The notes beneath the pieces are model-generated. The model was not told where the DNA came from and ran no database searches. It saw only the letters and a program-made list of their open reading frames with translations. From Micromonospora ferruginea (GTDB lineage: Bacteria > Actinomycetota > Actinomycetes > Mycobacteriales > Micromonosporaceae), in the NCBI RefSeq assembly GCF_013694245.2, contig NZ_CP059322.2, positions 2,538,001 through 2,602,000 of the forward strand: DNA of 64,000 nucleotides, given 5' to 3'. Both the position numbers and the translations under genes were made by a program. Below are positions 49,836-57,900 of this stretch, one piece after another (the stretch's first letter is position 1; each line of letters opens with the position of its first letter).

Positions 49836-49955
49836 TCAGTTGCAGGTGGTGACGCTCAGCGAGCTGTCGCCGCAGAGCAGCAGGCTGGCGCGGCTGCCAC
49901 CGCCGGTACGCTCGGCGGCCGGCAGCTCCATCCCCTGGAGGTCGAGCAGAGCCAT
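49836..49955 (-). CDS. ramS: SapB-like class III lanthipeptide precursor, copy 2
   Basis: A 39-residue peptide, identical in sequence to the one encoded 50 bp upstream. The leader starts MALLDLQGMELP, holding the LxDLQ box seen in class III leaders; the core is SRASLLLCGDSSLSVTTCN, almost the same as SapB of Streptomyces coelicolor, with Val for Ile. Two Ser/Cys pairs can form the lanthionine rings. ATG 49955 follows GAGGGAA. It differs from copy 1 at silent positions only (GCT/GCC Ala2, ACC/ACG Thr37). Confidence 0.95.
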   Translation of the reverse strand: MALLDLQGMELPAAERTGGGSRASLLLCGDSSLSVTTCN

Positions 49956-50005
49956 GTCGTTCCCTCACTTCTGTCGTGTGACGTTGACGTCGGTCGTCGG
50001 ACGGA

Positions 50006-50125
50006 TCAGTTGCACGTGGTGACGCTCAGCGAGCTGTCGCCGCAGAGCAGCAGGCTGGCGCGGCTGCCACCGCCGGTACGCTCGGCGGCCGGCAGCTCCA
50101 TCCCCTGGAGGTCGAGCAGGGCCAT
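50006..50125 (-). CDS. ramS: SapB-like class III lanthipeptide precursor, copy 1
   Basis: A 39-residue precursor with leader MALLDLQGMELPAAERTGGG and core SRASLLLCGDSSLSVTTCN. SapB is a surfactant peptide that lowers surface tension so aerial hyphae can rise. ATG 50125 has an excellent site, AAGGAGGTGAATCGAC, which overlaps the stop of the LanKC gene. So the synthetase and peptide are translated in tandem. Too short for standard gene callers. Confidence 0.96.
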   Translation of the reverse strand: MALLDLQGMELPAAERTGGGSRASLLLCGDSSLSVTTCN

Positions 50126-50131
50126 GTCGAT

Positions 50132-52744
50132 TCACCTCCTTCCGGTCACGTCGGTGCGGGATCGCCCCGGGGAAACCGGGGGGTCGGTGGCCGCGGCGCC
50201 GGCGACGGTCGTCGCGTCGGCCGGCGGCGTCAGGAACGGCAGGTGGAGCGGGGCGTCCGGCCGGGTCGCGGCGAGCGCGGCGAGCACCCCGGCGGTGCCG
50301 GTGGCCAGGTCCATGGAGAGGCGCAGGAGCTGGTCGCCGGGGAAGGCGGGCCGGTCGGCGTACGGCAGGGCGTGCCAGCCGAGCAGCCGGGCCTGCTGCC
50401 GGGCCGCGTCCCGGTCGCCGCGCTCGGCGAGGTACGCGACGATCCCGGCGCGCCCGGCGAACAGCCCGGACTGCGCGTAGAACGGGGAGTCGGCGGCACG
50501 GCGGATCGCGGTCGCCTCGTCGCGCAGCTCGTCGTCGGGCCGGTGGCCCAGGTACTGGTCGAGCACCAGCCCGACGCCGACGCTCCCCTCGGCCAGGTAG
50601 GGCATGGTCCGCCAGCCCTCGTTGACCTCCAGGTGCCCGGCGTCGCGCCGGACGCAGCGGCGCAGGTCCTGACGCAGCGCGGTGCGCGCGTGGTCGAGCA
50701 GGGCGTCGTCGCCGTCGCGCTCGTACGTCCGCAGCAGCATCAGCGCCACACCGGACCCGCCGCGCATCAGACCGGCGTACGGGTGCCGCCCGCCGCTGAT
50801 CTCGGCGACCGAGTCGACGTCGCCGAGCCGGCCGACCACCACGTCGACGGCCCGCCGGGCGGCGTCGGCGTACCGCCGCTCGCCGGTGCGCGCGGCGAAG
50901 TGGGCCAGGTTCAGCGCGATCCCGGACAGGCCGCCGGTCAGGTCGTCGCGCAGCTCGGTCCAGGGCTGGTCGAGGCAGAGGTCGAGCAGGCGCATCGCCT
51001 CGTCGGTGTGGCCGAGCAGGTCCAGCACGTACGCGATGCCGTGCAGCCCGTCGTAGAGACCGAGCCGGCTGCCGGAGGCGGGTCGGCGGGCCCGCTCGAT
51101 CAGCCACCGCTCGTGCGCGGGGTCGGTGCCGGCGCCCCCGGCGTGCAGCGCCCAGAGCACGCCGGCCGCGCCGTACGCCAGGTTGAGCCCGCCGTCGGCG
51201 CCGGCGAACTGGCGGATGTCGCCGGGGAAGAGCCGGTCGTCGCGGTCCGGGGTGGCGCTGGCGGTGATCGCCTCGGCGAGCCGGTCGCGCAGGCCGGGCC
51301 AGTCGTCCGGGTCGATCATGACGGTGCGGCGCAGGTCGGCCGGGCGGCCGCCGACGATCACCTCGACCGCCTCGTCCAGCAGCTCGCGCGGCACCGGGAA
51401 GTGCTCGGCGACCACGTCGGCCAGGTGCGCGGCCTTGGCCGGCGCCAGCCGCAGCATCGCGGTCAGCGGCAGGAACAGGGCCAGCCGCAGGCAGGCCAGC
51501 GCGTACCTGTCGACCTCGACGCCGGTGCGGTCGCGCGGCGCGGCAAACGCCTGGTTGCGCAGCGCGGGCCGGGTCGCCTCGGCGACGTCCGCGGCGACCT
51601 CGAAGTCGACCAGGGTCACCGCGCCGTCGTCGCCCACCATGACGTTGAACATGTGCAGGTCGCCGTAGACGACCCCGTGCGCGTGGATGGCGGCGACCGC
51701 CTCCGCGACCTGGCGGTGCACGTCGAGCGCCCAACGGGTGTAGTCGGCCCGGTCGGCGTCGGCGTCGGCGTGCACCAGCGGGTACCGCTCCACCACCACC
51801 TGGTTGAGCGGCCGGCCCTCGACGAAGGCCAGGGCGAGGAACTCGTGCCCGCCGAAGCTGAACTCGTCGTGCACCCGCACCAGGTGCGGCACGTCGGCCA
51901 GCCGGCGCAGGGTGGCCGCCTCGCGGCGCAGCCGGGTCACCGCGTCGACGCCAGTGGCGTCCAGCCCGGCGTGCGGGCGCGCCTCCTTGAGCACCACCCG
52001 CTGGTCGGTGCGGGTGTCGCGGGCCTCGTACAGGCCGCCGCCGTTGGAGAAGTGGATCACCTTCTCGATCCGGTACGGCAGGTCGGTGGTCGTCGCCGCG
52101 TTCCGGGCGGCCAGGTGCGGGGCGAGGAAGTCGGGCAGGGTCACCCACTCCGGCACGTGGAACACCGGGTCCCGCCGGTCGGGCACCAGGACGCCGTCCG
52201 CGTCCTCGATCGCCGGGACCGTCTGTCCGTCGGCGGCGACGCAGTAGCGGGCGGCGAAACCGCCGTAGCGCAGGTGCACCGGGCCGTCGCCGTAGCGCAG
52301 GTCGCTCAAAATGTACGGACCCGGCTCGCCGTCGAGCAGCCCGGCGAGTTCCTTCGCCGCCAGCTCCAGCTCGGCGTCGTCGCGCGGGTAGACGGTGACG
52401 AACTTGCCGCTGGCGGCGCGCCGGGCGTACTTGCTGTTGCGCATGAGCAGCAGGCGCGCGCCGCGCAGGTGCTTGAACGGGATGCCCCGGGGCCGGCAGT
52501 AGTCCACCACCCGGGCCAGCACCCGCTCCGCGTTGTCCAGCCGGGCCGACACGTGGATCTTCCAGCCCTGCGCGGGGAGCGAGCCGCCGACCGGCCCGTG
52601 GATCATCCAGTCGTCCTTGACCTCGCACTCCCAGCCCTCCGGCACCGGGCCGGTCGAGTAGGCGTCCGCCTCGGCCGTGGCGCCGGCCAGCGAGTCGTAG
52701 AAGAGCGGATCGACCGCGCAGTACGAGTCGTACCGTTCGTCCAT
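50132..52744 (-). CDS. ramC: Class III lanthipeptide synthetase (LanKC, RamC-like)
   Basis: An 870-residue three-domain enzyme. N-terminal phospho-Ser/Thr lyase-like part (about 1-230, with DDWMIHGPVGG and RGARLLLMRNSKYARRAASG), kinase domain (about 225-480, GGGLYEARD, VLKEARPHAG, VVYGDLHMFNVM, LVDFEVA) and a LanC-like cyclase (about 530-850, YDGLHGIAYVL, GGLSGIALNL, RGGSGVALMLL, SGLFAGRAGIVAY). The cyclase lacks the zinc-ligand CHG motif, which separates class III from class IV. It phosphorylates Ser/Thr in the SapB-like core, eliminates phosphate and forms the rings. ATG 52744 has GGTGGAGG upstream. Family length is slightly larger (about 930). Confidence 0.93.
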   Translation of the reverse strand: MDERYDSYCAVDPLFYDSLAGATAEADAYSTGPVPEGWECEVKDDWMIHGPVGGSLPAQGWKIHVSARLDNAERVLARVVDYCRPRGIPFKHLRGARLLLMRNSKYARRAASGKFVTVYPRDDAELELAAKELAGLLDGEPGPYILSDLRYGDGPVHLRYGGFAARYCVAADGQTVPAIEDADGVLVPDRRDPVFHVPEWVTLPDFLAPHLAARNAATTTDLPYRIEKVIHFSNGGGLYEARDTRTDQRVVLKEARPHAGLDATGVDAVTRLRREAATLRRLADVPHLVRVHDEFSFGGHEFLALAFVEGRPLNQVVVERYPLVHADADADRADYTRWALDVHRQVAEAVAAIHAHGVVYGDLHMFNVMVGDDGAVTLVDFEVAADVAEATRPALRNQAFAAPRDRTGVEVDRYALACLRLALFLPLTAMLRLAPAKAAHLADVVAEHFPVPRELLDEAVEVIVGGRPADLRRTVMIDPDDWPGLRDRLAEAITASATPDRDDRLFPGDIRQFAGADGGLNLAYGAAGVLWALHAGGAGTDPAHERWLIERARRPASGSRLGLYDGLHGIAYVLDLLGHTDEAMRLLDLCLDQPWTELRDDLTGGLSGIALNLAHFAARTGERRYADAARRAVDVVVGRLGDVDSVAEISGGRHPYAGLMRGGSGVALMLLRTYERDGDDALLDHARTALRQDLRRCVRRDAGHLEVNEGWRTMPYLAEGSVGVGLVLDQYLGHRPDDELRDEATAIRRAADSPFYAQSGLFAGRAGIVAYLAERGDRDAARQQARLLGWHALPYADRPAFPGDQLLRLSMDLATGTAGVLAALAATRPDAPLHLPFLTPPADATTVAGAAATDPPVSPGRSRTDVTGRR

Positions 52745-52770
52745 GTCGGGTGCCTCCACCGGCTGATCGG

Positions 52771-52780
52771 TTGACGTCAA
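52771..52780. promoter_or_regulatory. TTGACGTCAA palindrome upstream of ramC-like gene
   Basis: TTGACGTCAA is a perfect 10-bp palindrome 27 bp upstream of the LanKC start. It may be a regulator site or contain promoter elements. The region 52781-52870 is otherwise unremarkable. Confidence 0.35.
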
Positions 52781-52978
52781 TCCTGCGGACGGCGGAGGCG
52801 CCGGCCCAGTGCGATGAGTCATGACGCGGCGGTGAGTTCCACACCCCGAAGTCGTGACAAGAGCGGAGTTTGAATTCACGAACACCGGTTGACCAGTCGC
52901 GGAGCGGACGGTGATGAGTTCTCCGGCCCTCGGCAGTCATACCTACGACGGGACACCACGAGGCGGAAGGATGACCGG

Positions 52979-53935
52979 ATGGGTGAGATCGACGAGTCGG
53001 GATTCTCCGGGCTGGCCGAGCGCCACCGGCGGGAGCTGCACGTGCACTGCTACCGGATGCTCGGCTCGTTCGAGGACGCCGAGGACACCGTGCAGGAGAC
53101 GTTCCTGCGGGCCTGGCGGCGACGGGAGACGTTCCAGGGACGGTCCACGTTCCGGGCCTGGCTCTACCGGATCGCCACCAACGCCTGCCTGGACCTGCTC
53201 GCCCGGTGCCGACCGGACCCGGCGGCCGGCGGCGAGGTGCGGTGGCTCCAGCCGTACCCGGACCGGCTCCTGGACGAGCTGCCGGCGGCCGACGCGGACG
53301 CGCCGGAGACCGCCGCCGTGGCGCGGGAGACGATCGAGCTGGCGTACGTGGTGGCGGTGCAGCACCTCGCGCCGCGCCCCCGGGCCGTGCTGATCCTGCG
53401 CGACGTGCTCGGCTGGCCGGCGAAGGACGTCGCGGAGCTGCTCGGCGACTCCGTCAACTCGGTGAACAGCGCGCTGCAACGGGCCCGCGCCGGCATGCGC
53501 GAGCACCTGCCCGCCGAGCGGCAGGACTGGACCGGCGGCGAGGGCGACGCCGGGACCCGCGAGCTGGTCCGCCGCTTCACCGACGCCAGCGTGGCCACCG
53601 ACATCCCCGCGCTCACCGCGCTGCTGCGCGACGACGTCCGGTGCGGCATGCCGCCTACCCCCGGCCTGCGCGTCGGCCGCGACGCGGTGGCCAAGGACTG
53701 GGTCGACGACGGCTTCGAGGGCATGACCGGTCTGCGCGGCGTGCCCACCTTCGTGAACCGGCAGCCGGCCGTCGCGTTCTACCACCGGCGGGGGCGCGAC
53801 GGCGCGTACCTGCCGCTGACGCTCGACGTGCTGCGCGTCACCGGCGGGGCGATCACCGAGATCTTCACCTTCCACGCCGACCGGTTCGCCGGGCTCGGAT
53901 TGCCGGAGCACCTGCCCGCGGACGGCGCCGAGTAG
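52979..53935 (+). CDS. ECF sigma factor with SnoaL-like C-terminal domain
   Basis: A 318-residue sigma factor. Region 2 lies about 10-80 (YRMLGSFEDAEDTVQETFLR and STFRAWLYRIATNACLDLL), region 4 about 125-180 (LAPRPRAVLILRDVLGWPAKD and SVNSVNSALQRARAGMREH), followed by a SnoaL-like domain (about 195-310, FTDASVATDIPALTALLRDD, then WVDDGFEGM). In such extended ECF groups the SnoaL tail modulates activity in place of a separate anti-sigma. ATG 52979 follows GGAAGGA. The membrane-protein gene downstream may be its partner. Confidence 0.87.
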   Translation: MGEIDESGFSGLAERHRRELHVHCYRMLGSFEDAEDTVQETFLRAWRRRETFQGRSTFRAWLYRIATNACLDLLARCRPDPAAGGEVRWLQPYPDRLLDELPAADADAPETAAVARETIELAYVVAVQHLAPRPRAVLILRDVLGWPAKDVAELLGDSVNSVNSALQRARAGMREHLPAERQDWTGGEGDAGTRELVRRFTDASVATDIPALTALLRDDVRCGMPPTPGLRVGRDAVAKDWVDDGFEGMTGLRGVPTFVNRQPAVAFYHRRGRDGAYLPLTLDVLRVTGGAITEIFTFHADRFAGLGLPEHLPADGAE

Positions 53936-54007
53936 CCCCGGCGGCCCTCACGCCGCGTGGCGGCGCGTCCGTACCCTCACTCCCACCCCGAACCACGGAG
54001 GACAGAC

Positions 54008-54433
54008 ATGACCAGCACCACCGAGGCCACCGAGACAGCGCCGGGGTTCCGCCGGCTCGCCGGCACCGGGGTGATCGCCACTCCTGTCGCGGTGGTGGCC
54101 ACCACCCTGGCCGCCGCGCTCGCCCACGCCGCCGGCGTCGACTTCGCGATTCCCGACGGGGGCGAGGTCATCCCGCTGTCCGGCTTCGCCGTGGTGACCG
54201 GGTTCTTCTCACTCGTGGGTGTGACGATCGCCGCCGGCCTGCTGCGCTGGAGCGCCCACCCCGCCCGGCGGTTCCTCTGGACGGCGGTGACGCTGGCCGC
54301 GATCTCGCTGGTCCCGCCGTTCCTGGTCGGTGCCGCCCCCACCACCACCCTTACCCTGCTCATCCTGCACCTGATCCCGGCCGCCGTGATGATCCCGGCC
54401 CTGACCCGTTCCCTCCCCGCACATCGGGCCTGA
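54008..54433 (+). CDS. DUF6069-like small membrane protein
   Basis: A 141-residue protein with four membrane segments (GVIATPVAVVATTLAAALAH, PLSGFAVVTGFFSLVGVTIA, FLWTAVTLAAISLVPPFLVG, TLLILHLIPAAVMIPAL). The HLIPAAVMIPAL ending is typical of small actinomycete membrane proteins of the DUF6069 type. ATG 54008 follows GGAGGA, 72 bp after the sigma gene on the same strand. Confidence 0.75.
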   Translation: MTSTTEATETAPGFRRLAGTGVIATPVAVVATTLAAALAHAAGVDFAIPDGGEVIPLSGFAVVTGFFSLVGVTIAAGLLRWSAHPARRFLWTAVTLAAISLVPPFLVGAAPTTTLTLLILHLIPAAVMIPALTRSLPAHRA

Positions 54434-54456
54434 CCCGACTCGCGCCCGCCCTCACC

Positions 54457-54495
54457 GATCGTGGAGTTGTGGTGCACGTCCATGGTGTGCCCGCC
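54457..54495. repeat. Decayed copy of the GATC-TGGAGTTGTGG palindrome
   Basis: CGATCGTGGAGTTGTGGTG matches the left arm of the elements at 13380 and 23464 (CGATCTTGGAGTTGTGGCG) except for two positions, but the right arm is no longer complementary. Probably a degenerate copy. Confidence 0.5.
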
Positions 54496-54525
54496 GCACA
54501 CTCAAGCGCGGCGAGAGCTGGCCCA

Positions 54526-54789
54526 CTACGCGCCGGCGGAGGTGTCCGAGCCGTACGCGGCGTCGTACATCGTTCCCGCGTTCCCCCCGCCGCCCTTACC
54601 TCGGATCGTGCCCTTACCGGCCCTTCGGTGCCGGTCGTCCATGTCCACCATCGCTCGCCGCGCCCGTCTCATCACGGCGTCACGCCCCGGTTCAGCGCGG
54701 TCCATCCGACGTCGCCGCAGGAGGACGACGGCTGACGTCGCGGCAAGCAGCAGCGCTGTGCCACCACCGACGATCCAGAACCACGTCAC
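54526..54789 (-). CDS. Small single-pass membrane protein
   Basis: An 87-residue protein with one N-terminal membrane segment (VTWFWIVGGGTALLLAATSA, ending LRRRR), a basic helical stretch (GRDAVMRRARRAMVDMDDR) and a Gly-rich end. Function unknown. GTG 54789 lies after GGGGGG; a GTG at 54807 would add six residues. Confidence 0.45.
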   Translation of the reverse strand: MTWFWIVGGGTALLLAATSAVVLLRRRRMDRAEPGRDAVMRRARRAMVDMDDRHRRAGKGTIRGKGGGGNAGTMYDAAYGSDTSAGA

Positions 54790-54888
54790 GACAATCCCCC
54801 CGTCCACCAGCCCGCGTACCTCAGCATGACCGGCCGCCGCAAGCCCGAACCCGGCGACAACAGGCGCATACCCTGGCCAGTTGTGAGA

Positions 54889-54927
54889 GGGGCCCCTTCT
54901 CTACCGTAGGCGTTAAGAAGGGGCCCC
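54889..54927. terminator. Inverted repeat at the 3' end of the large GH87-like gene
   Basis: GGGGCCCCTTCT (54889-54900) and AGAAGGGGCCCC (54916-54927) are perfect 12-bp inverted repeats around CTACCGTAGGCGTTA, which contains its own small inverted repeat. It begins 9 bp past the stop of the 1428-residue gene and may be its terminator. GTTAAGAAGGGGCCCC-type words also look like a dispersed repeat. Confidence 0.55.
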
Positions 54928-54935
54928 GCCTTACA

Positions 54936-57900
54936 TCAGTTGCGGGTGATGGTGAACGTGCTGGTGGTGTTGCGGATGTCCTGCGCGTTGTCGCTCAGCC
55001 GCAGGTTGGTGAACGTGGCCGAGCCGACCGCCGGCCCCTGCCCCGCCTCCGGCATCTCGTTGACCCAGATGCCGATGCCGGACTTCGCGTCGAACGCGTC
55101 ACCGCTGCGCCGCGCCCCCGAGATCGAGACGTTGGTGAGCACCGTGTCGGTGATCGGGTTCTCCGGCTGGCTGCCGGTGTACTTGGTCTGGAACATGATC
55201 CCCGAGTACGTCGGGTCCACGATGTCCACGTCGCTGACCCGGATGCCGCGGAACTCCTTGGACGCGGAGAACAGCCACATCGCCGGGAACGTCTGCGCGC
55301 CCCAGAAGTGCCCGCCGGAGCGGATCAGCGAGATGTTCTCGAACCGGGTGGGCGGGCTCGCGCCGAACCCGACGAACGGGTAGCCGAAGTCCAGCGAGCT
55401 GATGGTGATGCCCGAGTACGTCAACTGGTCGGCGATGTAGAGGTTGCGGAAGATGTTGTCGTAGCCGCCGTACACGGCGAGGCCGGCGGCCCGCCAGGTC
55501 AGCGTGGCGGTCAGGTTCTCGAACACGTTGCCGTGGTTGCCGCCGGAGGCACCGGCGTCGGTGGCGGAGAACAACGCGAACGCGTCGTCGCCGTTGGACC
55601 GGCCCTCCGTGTTGGTGACCAGCGCGTTGGTGCTGCCGTTGGTCATGTTCACCCCATCGGCGAAGGTGTTGCGGAACCGGCTGTCCCGGATGGTCAGCCC
55701 GTCCACGCTCACCCCCCAGTAGGCGCAGACGGTGTGCTCCACCCAGACGCTGTCCAGCGTCAGGTTGTCGACGTCCTTCAGCTCGCCCCACACCTTGCCC
55801 GGACCGTCGATCCGGTTGGTGTAGTTGCCGAAGAACGCCAGGTGGGCGAAGGTCGACCCGCTGGCCGAGGACTCGACCCGGAACCCGGCGTCGGTGTTCT
55901 GCTGGTTCGTCGGGGTCTGGAAGCGGGTGTACCACATACCCGCGCCGACGACCTTCACCGCCTTGCCGTACACCTGGAGCTTCTGCGCGGTCTCGTAGGT
56001 GCCGGCGGGAAGGTAGACGCCGACAAGCGTGCCGGTGGTGTCCATCCGCACCGCGTCCAGCGCGTTCTGCACGTCCTGGTGACTGAAGCCGGTGGGCACC
56101 TTGTACCGGGTCGGGTCCGGGTTGGCCCGCGGCGACACCAGCTCGGTGTTGACGAAGTCGATCGCGTACGTGGTGCTGTTCGCCGGATCCTTCTGGAGCC
56201 GGATCCGGCTGCCCGCCGGGACGGTGGAGTTCAGCAGCACGTTCGCCTCGTCGTAGAGGTGCCGGGGCGCGCCCGCGCTGGGCGAGTCGCTGGGTCCGGC
56301 CTCCGCGCCGTAGAGCCAGATGTGCTTCGAGGTGAGGCTGATCGGCTTGTGCAGCACCCCGTTGACGTAGACGTTGAGCGTCGAGTCGATCCCGCCGCCG
56401 CCCGGAGCGTCCGGGATGGAGAAGCGGGTGACCAGGGCGTTCGCGGCCGACTTGGTGGTCCACTCGACGTACGCGCCGGTGGTGTTGAGGGTGACCGCGC
56501 GCCGGCCGGACGCCTCGCCGGCCAGGTCGCCGATGGTGCGGTTCGGGCCGATCACCTGCGCGCCGCCGCCGACCGAGCCGTCCTCGGCCTCGTACGCGTC
56601 GTAGCCCAGGTTGGCGCCCCGACCGACGAACAGCGGCCGGTCGCTGGTGTTGTTCTGCCGCTTCACCGGCAGCTCGTTGGCGTCGTCGGCGAGCACCACC
56701 CGGACGGTGTACTTGCCGTTGGCGGCGGTCCAGGTGCCGAGCGACACCGGGCCGGCGGTGGCCCCGGCGGCGATCGTGCCGGAGTACGCGCCGGTCAGCG
56801 TGCGGACCACGGAACCGGAGTCGTTGAGCACGGTGAGCGTGATGCCGTGCGACCCGCTCGCCGAGGCGACCGTGCCCTGGTTGCGCAGCGTCACCGCGAA
56901 GCTGACCGTGGCGCCGGCGGCCGGCGTGCCCGGCGACCAGGTCACCGCGGAGGCCACCAGGTCACTGCTGGCCACCGGGCTGACCGTCAACGCGGTCGGG
57001 CTGGTGTAGGAGTTGTTCGCCTCGTTCTGCTCGATCACCGTGTTCGACTCGTCGACCTTGGCGGTGAGCTGGTAGCTGCCGGCGTTGCGCACGCCGATGC
57101 TCGCCGAGACGGTGCTCGACGCGCCGGCCGCGAGCGCGCCGACGGCGGCGGTGCCGACCTTCGTCGTACCCAGGTAGAGGTTGACGTTCGTGGCGGCGGA
57201 CGCCGCGGTGCCGGCGTTGCGCACGGCGGCGGACAGCGTGATCGCGTCGGTCTCGACCGGTGCGGTGGGCGAGGCGGTGACGGCGGTGACGGTGAGGTCC
57301 GGGTTGGGCGCCGGCACGCCGATGACCTGGAACTCCGCGACCTGGCCGTTGGACGAGCCGGAGTTCGCGGTGAACTGCAACCGGACGTCCGCGGCGGTCG
57401 CGGAGACCGGGACGGTCACCGTGTTGCTGGTGGTCGGGTTGAAGGAGTACGTCGCGGAGCCGACCAGGCTGGTGAACCCGGAGGCGGACTGCTCCCGCCC
57501 GAGCACCTGGAACGTCTGGGTGCGCGCGCCCCACGCCGGGTCCGGGTTGAGCTTCACCACCACCGCGCTGATGCTGGCGTTCGCGCCCAGCGCCACGGTC
57601 AGCGTGCTCGGGTACGCGCCGGGCGCGCCCTCCCAGTAGGTGGTGACGTCGTTGTCGACCGCGTTGGCGGCGTTGAACACGTGCACCACCGAGGACGCGG
57701 TGGCCGGCTTGCCGACGGCCAGGTTGGTGCCGCCGGTGGTGGTGCCGGTGCGGGTGACCGTGTTGCTGTTGGCGGACACGTTGCCGGCGGCGTCGCGGGC
57801 GCGCACCTGGTAGGAGACGGTGGCGCTGTCCGGCTGGCTGTCGGTGTACGTCAGCGTGGAGCCGCCGACGGTGGTGCGCAGCGTGCCGTTGGCCCACACC

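Noticed and set aside
49836-50125. Direct repeat as an insertion sequence or assembly duplication
   Set aside because: Each unit is a complete small gene with its own ribosome site, the two differ at silent positions and in their spacers, and they fit a ram-type operon.
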